Part shown: positions 1 to 5,346 of the stretch, piece after piece
How the letters are laid out: each line of letters opens with the position of its first letter
Position numbering within the stretch: the first letter of the stretch is position 1
Source of the DNA: Caldifarciminota bacterium
Lineage (GTDB): Bacteria; Hydrothermota; Hydrothermia; B15-G9; WFZT01
Length of the DNA: 5,346 nucleotides
Assembly: GCA_026991055.1 (NCBI GenBank)
Contig: JALXCE010000215.1
Coordinates: 1-5,346, forward strand
Direction of reading: 5' to 3'
Made by a program: the position numbers and the translations under genes
The notes under the pieces: generated by a model
What the model saw: the letters and a program-made list of their open reading frames with translations, nothing else
Databases searched by the model: none
Told to the model about the DNA's origin: nothing

Positions 1-35
1 CGGGAAAAGAATTGCGACCAGGAAGTTGTGGATAG

Positions 36-82
36 GAAAGGAAAATAAAGTGGGGGCGGGGCGCCGAAGGCGCCCCGCCCCT
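36..82 (-). terminator. Rho-independent terminator closing the four-gene operon
   Basis: A 13-bp perfect G/C stem pairs positions 53-65 with 69-81 around a GAA loop (66-68). Read on the minus strand it is followed by a T-rich tail at about 50-36 (CTTTATTTTCCTTTCC). It begins 18 bases beyond the stop codon of the reductase gene, where an intrinsic terminator for this operon is expected. The opposite side has no T-run, so it looks mainly one-directional. Positions 1-35 hold nothing I can assign. Confidence 0.85.
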
Positions 83-99
83 CCACTATTCAACTCCCA

Positions 100-837
100 T
101 CACGTAAAATAAATCCCACCATTCACCGTCACAACTTCCCCGGTGATATATGAACTGTCATCTGATGCAAGGAAATAGATTACCCGTGCCACTTCTTCGG
201 GCTCAGCAACCCTACCGACGGGTATTTTCTTCTTAACCTCTTCTTCATGGTCTTTTAAATATCCTGCTGTCATATCGGTTCTTGTGTATCCGGGCGCAAC
301 AGCGTTGACATTTATATTGAATTTTGCAAGGTAAAGGGCAAAAGACCGGGTTAATCCAATAATTCCTGCCTTCGCTGCAGCATAGTGAACTCCTTTTGAT
401 GAGCCCGAAAATGCCCTCAAAGATGAAACATTCACTACCCTGCCCCATCCAGCACGTTTTAAAAACGGTATGGCGTATTTTGTCACAAGAAAGGCACCGG
501 TTAGATTTACACCGATGACCCTATTCCACTCCTCGATATCAAGCTCTTCGGGATTTACGTGGATGGATAGGCCTGCATTGTTTACAACAATCTGCAGGGC
601 ACCGAATTCCTTCTCAATTACATCGAACATGGCCCGAACCTCTGTGTCCGAGGAGACATCTGCTCTCACCTTTATCGCTCTAACACCGAATTTCAGGGCC
701 TCTTCCACAACATCCTGGGCCTCTTTTTCACTCTTGAGGTAGTTTACGGCAACATTTATACCTCTTTGCGCAAATAGTATCGCCGTTGCTCTTCCAATTC
801 CTCTTGATGCCCCTGTGATTAGAGAAAACTTTTCCAT
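100..837 (-). CDS. SDR family NAD(P)-dependent oxidoreductase, FabG-like (3-oxoacyl-ACP reductase type)
   Basis: A complete 245-residue classical short-chain dehydrogenase/reductase, predicted cytosolic. The Rossmann cofactor motif TGASRGIG is at residues 8-15 and NNAG at 86-89. The catalytic set is Asn111, Ser139, Tyr152 and Lys156 (YAAAK), and APG is at 181-183. Arg12 and the lack of an acidic residue ending the second strand suggest NADPH. The length matches FabG, which reduces 3-oxoacyl-ACP in fatty acid synthesis. However, ungapped alignment from the catalytic residues puts Gly130 and Phe173 where E. coli FabG has ACP-docking Arg129 and Arg172, although Arg128 and Lys172 are adjacent, so the substrate is open. 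It is the last gene of the operon, starting 3 nt after the membrane gene before it. It has no clear Shine-Dalgarno sequence, which suggests reinitiation by coupled ribosomes. SDR membership is certain; the substrate is not. Confidence 0.93.
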   Translation of the reverse strand: MEKFSLITGASRGIGRATAILFAQRGINVAVNYLKSEKEAQDVVEEALKFGVRAIKVRADVSSDTEVRAMFDVIEKEFGALQIVVNNAGLSIHVNPEELDIEEWNRVIGVNLTGAFLVTKYAIPFLKRAGWGRVVNVSSLRAFSGSSKGVHYAAAKAGIIGLTRSFALYLAKFNINVNAVAPGYTRTDMTAGYLKDHEEEVKKKIPVGRVAEPEEVARVIYFLASDDSSYITGEVVTVNGGIYFT

Positions 838-840
838 GGC

Positions 841-1470
841 TTAATATTTAATCAATCCAAGCCACGTGCCAAGTAAGAATTGAAGTCTTCCAATCAATAG
901 CGATACACGTGCCATCACCGTATATCCAAAGGAGGCACCAAATCCTATCATCAGGAAGATAATTCCGATCTTCGAGGAGATTTTAAGTGTTCCCTTGTGC
1001 TCTTTGGAGAAGAAAAAGTAAGATAGAACGGTCAGAACTCCGATAAAGATCAAAATTGCATTGAAAAATGCGAGTGGTGAATGATAAGAGGATGGTGATA
1101 AAAGAATTGTCCCCTTTGCCTGCTCCATTATTCTGGCCTGGAACGCTGCCGGGATCGCAAAGCCAGATGCCGAACCAAGGAGGAAGGCTATTGGCCATCT
1201 GATGAAATACGAGAACTTTGGAATGAAGATAGCAAAGTACAGGAGACCGAGGAAAAGAGGAACGATGTAAAGCCAGTTGTGCTCTTTTGTCAGGTGCTGA
1301 ACGATGTTTGGATAAATTCCGTTATACCAGTAAATGTTCAAATAGTATCCTGCTGAAACCCCTACAAGAAGGTGCTCAGCAAATTTATAAAACGGGTTGT
1401 CCTTATAAAGGAAAGAAAAGATAAAAAGTGAAAGTATAGCCGCTATCCAGACCCATGGATCGTGAGACAT
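841..1470 (-). CDS. Uncharacterised polytopic membrane protein (third gene of membrane trio)
   Basis: A 209-residue hydrophobic protein that I do not recognise as a named family. Helices are likely at about residues 5-21, 32-48, 66-84, 88-110, 133-154 and 164-183, with a further hydrophobic stretch at 190-207. It has no cleavable signal peptide. The loop with DNPFYKFAEHLLVG (24-37) and the RWPIAF...PAAFQAR stretch (91-113) hold polar and charged residues at helix ends and look like conserved functional positions. The ATG overlaps the preceding TAA by one base (TAATG). A strong site, GGAGG at 1478-1482, lies 7 nt from the start, inside the end of the upstream gene. This is typical of subunits made in fixed proportion, so I infer it partners the two preceding membrane proteins. 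No catalytic motif is visible. Confidence is high that it is a gene and nil for function. Confidence 0.88.
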   Translation of the reverse strand: MSHDPWVWIAAILSLFIFSFLYKDNPFYKFAEHLLVGVSAGYYLNIYWYNGIYPNIVQHLTKEHNWLYIVPLFLGLLYFAIFIPKFSYFIRWPIAFLLGSASGFAIPAAFQARIMEQAKGTILLSPSSYHSPLAFFNAILIFIGVLTVLSYFFFSKEHKGTLKISSKIGIIFLMIGFGASFGYTVMARVSLLIGRLQFLLGTWLGLIKY

Positions 1471-2327
1471 TATTTCTCCTCCTTGTATTTTGCGGCGAAA
1501 AATGCCAGGTTTCCAAGTATGATGAATACCATGATTAAAACGTGAGCAAGCGAATTGGCATCCATTCCCCTGATTGCTATGACAGATGGTCTTTTAAGCC
1601 CCAATTTCTTGAATAAACGATTAACCAGAGTCTCATACTCTGCAGCACCTTTTAGTCCGGCGATCATTCCAACAAGCTGTCCAGTTTGCAGATAGGGATA
1701 GAAATCGGCCGCCATCACTGCTGTAACACCACATGCAATCTTTTCACCATACCTTGCATTTGCATACATAATCCAGTTCTCGGGTAAAGATGAACCAGAG
1801 AAGCTGATAGTGAGCGCGATGTCGTTGTAATTCCTGACATTCTTCAGCATAGGGATTGAATCAATGGGAGTGCCAAAATAGTCGGTTGGGAACACCTTTC
1901 TAATGTTTTCACCAAGGCCAAGTATCGTGGCGGAAACGTTTGGCTTAAACCCAAGATAAACAAAATCCTTACCATACTTTTTCCCAAGTTCTTTTCCTAC
2001 CTTTGTGAAGGCATCAAGACCAAGTCCGGTGCCGGCAGGATTTAAACCGAGGCCAATAGGTCTCACTCCTTTAACCATGGCATGCCTTAAAACTGCAAGA
2101 ACCATCGGATGCACTTCGGGCAGCACAGTGGCATCATAATCAATAGAGAGAATTATCACAGAGCCGGCCGGGAGTGAGTCAATATAGTCATAAACGTGCT
2201 TTACCGGAGGCGTTATGTTCTCAGGCAATCCAATGGGCTTAAGTAGAGGAAGGATCACACCGAGCGCGATTATTCCGTAAATTACACGGCGGTCTATTTT
2301 TCCTAATTTTATGAAGAATTCCCTCAT
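1470..2327 (-). CDS. Uncharacterised bitopic membrane protein with large soluble alpha/beta domain (second gene of membrane trio)
   Basis: A 285-residue protein of no family I can name. One helix lies near the N-terminus (about 14-32), one near the C-terminus (about 259-279), and a soluble domain of some 220 residues lies between. Basic residues flank the first helix on its N-terminal side and the tail after the last helix is charged, so the positive-inside rule suggests both ends are cytoplasmic and the domain is outside. The domain alternates strands and helices: VIILSIDYD (57-65), RPIGLGLNPAGT (89-100), FVYLGFKPN (122-130) and IALTISFSG (170-178). A glycine-rich stretch with FYPYLQTGQLVG (209-220) and GLKGAAEYE (224-232) looks strongly constrained. 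I chose the ATG at 2327 because GGAGG (2333-2337) is 5 nt upstream; an in-frame start at 2360 would overlap the upstream gene and has no such support. It starts 1 nt after the upstream stop. Confidence 0.88.
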   Translation of the reverse strand: MREFFIKLGKIDRRVIYGIIALGVILPLLKPIGLPENITPPVKHVYDYIDSLPAGSVIILSIDYDATVLPEVHPMVLAVLRHAMVKGVRPIGLGLNPAGTGLGLDAFTKVGKELGKKYGKDFVYLGFKPNVSATILGLGENIRKVFPTDYFGTPIDSIPMLKNVRNYNDIALTISFSGSSLPENWIMYANARYGEKIACGVTAVMAADFYPYLQTGQLVGMIAGLKGAAEYETLVNRLFKKLGLKRPSVIAIRGMDANSLAHVLIMVFIILGNLAFFAAKYKEEK

Positions 2328-2328
2328 T

Positions 2329-2946
2329 TCACCCTCCGAGCCAGTTTCTCTCAATACCAAGAATTATCTTGAGCGAGGTAGAAATCATCCCGAGTCCTAC
2401 GCCGATCATTATGCCTCTTTTTGCAGCCATGTTGGGGACATCGAGTATCCACTGGGAAAATGCGGAAATTCCAGGGCTTATGAAGTAGCCAAGAGGAATC
2501 ATTCCAATCATAACTATGAACGCAGCAAGCAAAAGGAGGGTCGCCTCAAAGGTTTTCGCCCGGAAAGCACGGTAAGCGGCAGAAGCCATAAAGAAAGCAA
2601 GGAGCGAGAACATGGTAGCTTGAAGCGGTATCTGGACATTTTCAAATAGCTTCTGGAACAGGCTGTGCTGACCAATCCCGCCGATAAATCCTATCAGTGC
2701 CATAGCTGTGAGAGCAATCAGTGTAGTTGACGAGTAAATCACATTTTGCCCGCGAGAGACCTTGGTCCAGTGGTGCTTAACCAGACTTCCAATAGCAAGA
2801 ATAATCGCCATGGAGGATATCCCGTTCATCCAGTCGATGGTGGTTCTATAAAATTCCTGTGAAATGGGATGGGGAATGTAAAACTGAATGGTAGTCAGGA
2901 TACCCATTATAAAAACAAGGGCTAATGGTATAGTCCTCTGTAACAT
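2329..2946 (-). CDS. Uncharacterised six-helix membrane protein (first gene of membrane trio)
   Basis: A 205-residue integral membrane protein of unrecognised family. Six helices are likely at about residues 5-24, 40-57, 70-92, 107-127, 134-157 and 176-197. FYIPHP (22-27) follows the first helix. A basic, polar turn AYRAFRAKTFEA (124-135) lies between helices four and five and could be a partner or ligand contact on the cytoplasmic side. It is the first gene of the operon, with a strong ribosome-binding site (GGAGG at 2951-2955, spacing 4) and a sigma70-like promoter just upstream. Its last codons (CTC GGA GGG TGA) double as the Shine-Dalgarno sequence of the next gene, so translation of the two is almost certainly coupled. 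I infer that it is the membrane base of a complex with the next two proteins. No transporter or enzyme signature is seen. Confidence 0.88.
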   Translation of the reverse strand: MLQRTIPLALVFIMGILTTIQFYIPHPISQEFYRTTIDWMNGISSMAIILAIGSLVKHHWTKVSRGQNVIYSSTTLIALTAMALIGFIGGIGQHSLFQKLFENVQIPLQATMFSLLAFFMASAAYRAFRAKTFEATLLLLAAFIVMIGMIPLGYFISPGISAFSQWILDVPNMAAKRGIMIGVGLGMISTSLKIILGIERNWLGG

Positions 2947-2972
2947 AGCACCTCCTCGGTTTTGTGGCCTTT

Positions 2973-3001
2973 ATGATAACAAACCCCACCTAAAAATTCA
3001 A
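2973..3001 (-). promoter_or_regulatory. Sigma70-like promoter of the membrane-trio/SDR operon
   Basis: Read on the minus strand, TTGAAT (3001-2996) is followed after 17 bp by TATCAT (2978-2973). Transcription would start near 2966, giving a leader of about 20 nt that contains the GAGGAGGTG ribosome-binding site at 2957-2949. Four of six bases match the consensus in the -35 box and four of six in the -10 box, with ideal spacing, and the position relative to the gene is right. Confidence 0.65.
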
Positions 3002-3193
3002 CTTAATGAAAGTTCAGGGTTTACAAATGTAGACCTACCCTAAAAAGTCGTCTCTTTTATCCTCTAAATGACTTGTTGAGTGATACCGATTGTGCATTGA
3101 CCTTATAAATTTCCGATCTGTTACATAGAACTTATTTGCTGTGAGGAGTTTGCATAGTCGTTTAGCCAAAGGATGATTCAAAAAGTATTAGCA
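3002..3193. other. Intergenic stretch between operon promoter and ATPase gene
   Basis: About 190 bases with no gene I can support and no hairpin with a T-run, so the end of the ATPase transcript is unmarked. The one oddity is a 50-codon open stretch on the minus strand (3187-3035). It continues in the reading frame of the ATPase past two TAA codons and ends at TAG (3037-3035). It has no convincing start codon or ribosome-binding site. Confidence 0.5.
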
Positions 3194-4510
3194 TTAGGAA
3201 GCAGAAAGGAGCCATTCTGAGACTTCAATGAGATTTACGTTTTCAGGGATGTTTTCGAATGACTCTGGATAAAGCGTAATCAACTTGAGTTCTGCATCAG
3301 GAAAGTCTCTTTGGGCAGAGAGAAGTGCACGGATCTCCCTGATCTGTGTTTTTTCATCTTCCACAAAGCTGCAAACTTGAATCAACTCTTTTCTGCCTTC
3401 TGGCCATCGGGCGAGAAAATCAACTTCATAATCATCCTCCGTTTTAACATACTCTATATGAGCTCCCCTTCTTAGAAGTTCGATGAAGACCACGTTCTCC
3501 AGGGCCTTAGATATCTTACGTTGACCGGTCGGATCAAAAAGCAGGTTAAATCCCTGGTCAATTGGGTAAATTTTCCTCGGATTGGCCCATCTTTTTCGCT
3601 CTGAATCTGTTGCAAGCCATATCGATTGTACAAGAAAAGCATCTTCAAGATAGGAAAGATATTCATAGAGGAGGTCTTTGGAAACTTTTATACCTCTGGA
3701 TTTCAGATCGTTATAGAATCTGTTGACACTAAACATTCCCCCTGGATTTGCCAAAAGGTTACGGGTCATTATTCTCAACGCTACTGGTTTAGTCACATCG
3801 TACCTTTCAATTACATCTCTTAACAAAGTAATGTCCACATAGCTTTTTAAGAGTTGTATCCTGTCACGAAGGGAAATGCCCTGAGCTTCTGGAAATCCGC
3901 CAATCAATAAATATTCATCGAGTCTTTTCCTGAGAAAAGACCTTTGGGCTTTGGTTAATCGGGTAACTTCTTGTATTTCCTCATTTCGGTGTCTTAAGAA
4001 TTCACGAAAACTGAAAGGGAAAATGACGGCCTCCAGAGCCCTTCCTCGCATACTTGTTGCTACTTCGCGCGAGAGCATTCGGGCTGATGAGCCAGATATG
4101 TAAAGTTCCACATTTTCCGTATCGAGAATACGACGCACAAACCTTTCCCATCCCGGCACAAGCTGGATTTCGTCGAGGATAAACAGCGAACGTTTGCGGT
4201 CACGCCATTCTGGATGTAGAGAATAAAACTCCTCTACAACAAGTTGTAAATCCTCCACTGTCATATCCATTAGCCGCTCATCATCAAAACTGAAGAAAAG
4301 AATGCCCTCCCTCGGGAATCCCGATTCAACCCTGTCTTTTAAGACCTGCCACAGAAAGGTTGTTTTACCCACACGACGCATACCTATAACAGCAATCGCT
4401 TTATTGGGTACATTAGGTATATAAACATCTCGACGAGTAAAATCTGGGATTGGTGAGGCTTCAGTATCAATGATTTTCTGTCTTATGATAGTCCTGAGTT
4501 TTCCGTTCAT
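3194..4510 (-). CDS. AAA_14/DUF4143 family ATP-binding protein
   Basis: A complete 438-residue ATPase of the AAA_14 plus DUF4143 type, near the usual length. The Walker A motif GMRRVGKT spans residues 43-50. Walker B, LFILDEIQ, is at 109-116 with Asp113 and Glu114. A sensor-like ISGSSARML is at 138-146 and GRALE at 156-160. The C-terminal half fits DUF4143: a helical, winged-helix-like middle (about 215-300), ENVVFIELLRRG (338-349) and EVDFLARW (362-369). The last part resembles a PD-(D/E)XK nuclease-like core, but the (E/Q)xK position reads IQVC (377-380), without the lysine, so nuclease activity is doubtful. Family roles are poorly known and no activity is asserted here. The ATG at 4510 is the first usable start and keeps the motifs intact, yet has no Shine-Dalgarno sequence. 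The gene stands alone, with no toxin or antitoxin-like partner beside it. Confidence 0.93.
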   Translation of the reverse strand: MNGKLRTIIRQKIIDTEASPIPDFTRRDVYIPNVPNKAIAVIGMRRVGKTTFLWQVLKDRVESGFPREGILFFSFDDERLMDMTVEDLQLVVEEFYSLHPEWRDRKRSLFILDEIQLVPGWERFVRRILDTENVELYISGSSARMLSREVATSMRGRALEAVIFPFSFREFLRHRNEEIQEVTRLTKAQRSFLRKRLDEYLLIGGFPEAQGISLRDRIQLLKSYVDITLLRDVIERYDVTKPVALRIMTRNLLANPGGMFSVNRFYNDLKSRGIKVSKDLLYEYLSYLEDAFLVQSIWLATDSERKRWANPRKIYPIDQGFNLLFDPTGQRKISKALENVVFIELLRRGAHIEYVKTEDDYEVDFLARWPEGRKELIQVCSFVEDEKTQIREIRALLSAQRDFPDAELKLITLYPESFENIPENVNLIEVSEWLLSAS

Positions 4511-4517
4511 TGGATAA

Positions 4518-4546
4518 AGAATACCGCAAATCTTTCATTTTTTCAA
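4518..4546 (-). promoter_or_regulatory. Candidate proximal promoter of the ATPase gene, possibly giving a leaderless mRNA
   Basis: On the minus strand TTGAAA (4546-4541) and TATTCT (4523-4518) are separated by 17 bp. Transcription would begin at about 4512-4510, at or next to the A of the ATG. This fits the absence of a Shine-Dalgarno sequence, but AT-rich DNA yields such matches by chance, and a second candidate lies further upstream. Confidence 0.45.
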
Positions 4547-4588
4547 GGAAAGATTTAACAAAAACTTTTGTTTTAAAAAGGAAAGATT
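4528..4588. repeat. Triple GAAAGATT element: inverted repeat plus direct copy, possible operator
   Basis: AAATCTTTC (4528-4536) and GAAAGATTT (4548-4556) form a perfect 9-bp inverted repeat with an 11-nt centre. An 11-base direct repeat, AAGGAAAGATT, occurs at 4545-4555 and 4578-4588, exactly 33 bp apart, about three helical turns. The inverted repeat brackets the -35 box of the proximal ATPase promoter, and in RNA from the distal promoter it could fold as a weak hairpin 19 nt before the start codon. Regulator binding is an inference. Confidence 0.5.
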
Positions 4589-4591
4589 CGT

Positions 4592-4620
4592 TTTATAATG
4601 ATGTGAACTCTCAGAATCAA
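4592..4620 (-). promoter_or_regulatory. Candidate distal promoter of the ATPase gene
   Basis: On the minus strand TTGATT (4620-4615) and TATAAA (4597-4592) are separated by 17 bp. Transcription would begin near 4585, giving a leader of about 75 nt that carries the inverted repeat at 4528-4556. The -10 box overlaps a TATAAT on the plus strand (4594-4599), so the same AT tract could serve either direction. Confidence 0.4.
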
Positions 4621-4848
4621 CGAATTTTAGAACGAGCACGAGAAAATCCATGAATGTACATTTGTTAGATTAAACATTATAAATCACTCTGGATAAATTT
4701 GTCTTACTAAAACATGTATCTAAATTTTCAATAGGAATCCTCCAATTTATCGCCTATCCTCACATAAATTTCTTGAGGGAGGCAGAAAAGAACAATATCA
4801 AAAATTTTTAATTGAAGTTCCGATAAAAAGCCTGCATTCTTCAGATAC
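4621..4848. other. AT-rich intergenic stretch between divergent genes
   Basis: The gap between the ATPase start and the first paralog is 408 bases. Its two ends hold the promoters listed separately. The middle contains a 10-bp palindrome AATGTACATT (4653-4662) and short open stretches on both strands, none with a ribosome-binding site. I see no RNA gene, riboswitch fold or mobile-element end in it. Confidence 0.5.
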
Positions 4849-4876
4849 TTGACAATTCTACTCTTCTGAATAAAAT
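4849..4876 (+). promoter_or_regulatory. Near-consensus sigma70-like promoter of the paralog pair
   Basis: A perfect TTGACA (4849-4854) is followed after 16 bp by TAAAAT (4871-4876), five of six bases matching the consensus. Transcription would start near 4883, leaving a leader of about 36 nt with GGAGG at 4906-4910. It is the best promoter match in the window. Confidence 0.75.
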
Positions 4877-4918
4877 ATATAGATGAAAAAATCATATATG
4901 TGTTTGGAGGTAATAAGG

Positions 4919-5239
4919 ATGCCAAGGAGATGGAAACATGGATGGACCCCGACAGGGGTTGATGAAAATGAAATCAAAACAAAAGCAAGGGATACCCTTG
5001 CTAAAGTTTCCTTCGGAAGAGAATGGGTTAACGGAAAAGGCGTTAAGCACACGGAACTACTTCTCAATGGTCAGGTAGTTGGAGAGACTCACGGAAATAT
5101 AAATCTTGCTGGAGTAGATATTGGAGATTTCAAGGTGACCGGGCGCGGGGTTAAAGTTTTTCTGCTACGCAACGGTGTTCCTGTCGGTCATATCTGGATA
5201 AACCAATTAAGACATCCAGGGGGTATGAAATGGCAATAA
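4919..5239 (+). CDS. Small protein of unknown family, first of a tandem paralog pair
   Basis: A 106-residue soluble protein that I do not recognise. It has no signal peptide or membrane helix. The N-terminus is basic and tryptophan-bearing (Arg3, Arg4, Trp5, Lys6). A helix-like segment follows (about 17-30), then a core with KGVKHTELLL (40-49). The C-terminal half alternates polar and hydrophobic residues around glycines (GDFKVTGRGVKVFLLRNG, 69-86, then HIWINQL, 91-97), suggesting a beta-rich fold. The start at 4919 is chosen for GGAGG 8 nt upstream; an in-frame ATG at 4883 has no ribosome-binding site and coincides with the predicted transcription start. Its last ten bases overlap the next gene, a homologue. 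Stability, nucleic-acid binding or a structural role are all possible, but no catalytic motif is seen. Confidence 0.85.
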   Translation: MPRRWKHGWTPTGVDENEIKTKARDTLAKVSFGREWVNGKGVKHTELLLNGQVVGETHGNINLAGVDIGDFKVTGRGVKVFLLRNGVPVGHIWINQLRHPGGMKWQ

Positions 5240-5346
5240 GTAACGATTACATCAAAAACAGAGCAAAATACACGCTCTCAAAAGTGCATCTGGGGGAAAG
5301 CTGGACAGATAGGAAAGGTGTGAAGCACAGAGAGTTGGTTTTAGAA
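5230..5346 (+). CDS. Paralog of the preceding small protein, cut by the window edge
   Basis: Only the first 39 residues are in the window. Residues 8-39 align without gaps to residues 19-50 of the preceding protein with 17 identities in 32. Shared features are TL-KV (14-15, 17-18; the intervening residue differs), Gly22, Trp25 and KGVKH (29-33). The basic tryptophan N-terminus of the first copy is missing; this one begins 11 residues closer to the core. The ATG at 5230 lies 6 nt after a purine-rich AGGGGG (5218-5223) and overlaps the upstream stop by ten bases, so translation is probably coupled. The DNA of the two copies differs widely even where the protein is identical, so the duplication is old and both copies seem to be under selection. 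The C-terminal half is unseen. Confidence 0.82.
   Translation, partial: MAISNDYIKNRAKYTLSKVHLGESWTDRKGVKHRELVLE

Noticed and set aside
1..48. Possible C-terminal end of a plus-strand gene: frame 1 is open from the window edge to TAA at 46-48, just before the terminator hairpin.
   Set aside because: Sixteen codons are too few to support a gene, and another frame is also open across the same bases. It is plausible as a convergent gene end but not demonstrable here.
245..742. Open frames of 67 and 90 codons (245-448 minus, 470-742 plus) within the reductase gene.
   Set aside because: They lie inside a gene with clear SDR motifs, have no ribosome-binding site and no recognisable protein features.
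2328..2360. Start of the bitopic protein at 2360, 11 codons further upstream.
   Set aside because: It would overlap the preceding gene by 32 bases without a ribosome-binding site, whereas the ATG at 2327 has GGAGG 5 nt away.
2311..2649. A 112-codon plus-strand open frame opposite the first and second membrane genes.
   Set aside because: It is antisense to two well-supported coupled genes, and its low-complexity charged sequence is typical of a shadow frame.
3472..3823. Open frames of about 65 codons on both strands inside the ATPase gene.
   Set aside because: They fall within the intact DUF4143 region and carry no start signals.
4559..4571. AT palindrome (CAAAA, AC, TTTTG) between the GAAAGATT copies, considered as a terminator or operator.
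   Set aside because: The two-base centre cannot loop in RNA, the arms are short A/T runs, and such matches are common in AT-rich DNA.
4883..4918. Start of the first paralog at ATG 4883, adding 12 residues.
   Set aside because: It sits at the predicted transcription start without a Shine-Dalgarno sequence, and the second paralog has no matching extension.
4728..4925. A 65-codon minus-strand open frame opposite the paralog promoter and leader.
   Set aside because: Its start lies on the complement of the ribosome-binding site and ATG of the plus-strand gene, it has no site of its own, and it would cover the strong promoter. Competing short open frames exist on the plus strand, so this is probably AT-rich chance.

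Overview
This window looks like a piece of an uncultured or little-studied bacterial genome with moderate GC and AT-rich intergenic DNA. Every gene with a visible ribosome-binding site uses a GGAGG-type one, and the promoters resemble sigma70 sites. The AAA_14/DUF4143 ATPase and the unnamed membrane-protein trio suggest, as inference only, a candidate-phylum or thermophilic anaerobe. No rRNA, tRNA, CRISPR array, transposase or integrase was seen.

Left part (about 36-3001), all on the minus strand: a four-gene operon read from right to left. A promoter (TTGAAT, 17 bp, TATCAT) precedes a six-helix membrane protein (2946-2329), a bitopic protein with a large soluble alpha/beta domain (2327-1470), a second polytopic membrane protein (1470-841) and a short-chain dehydrogenase/reductase resembling FabG (837-100). 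Junctions are 1 nt gap, 1 nt overlap and 3 nt gap, and two of the ribosome-binding sites lie inside the end of the preceding gene, so translational coupling is likely. A 13-bp all-G/C hairpin with a T-rich tail closes the operon. The three membrane genes look like parts of one envelope complex of unknown function; I do not recognise a named family for any of them.

Middle part (3194-4510, minus strand): a complete AAA_14/DUF4143 ATPase, apparently a single-gene unit. It lacks a Shine-Dalgarno sequence. One promoter candidate would start the transcript at or next to the ATG, and a second would give a leader of about 75 nt. Three copies of a GAAAGATT element, two of them forming a 9-bp inverted repeat, sit on these promoters.

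Right part (4849-5346, plus strand): a near-consensus promoter (TTGACA, 16 bp, TAAAAT) drives a 106-aa protein of unknown family, followed with a 10-nt overlap by a second gene that is cut by the window edge. The visible start of the second protein matches the first at 17 of 32 aligned residues, so these are tandem paralogs. This pair and the membrane trio are the most promising candidates for undescribed biology.
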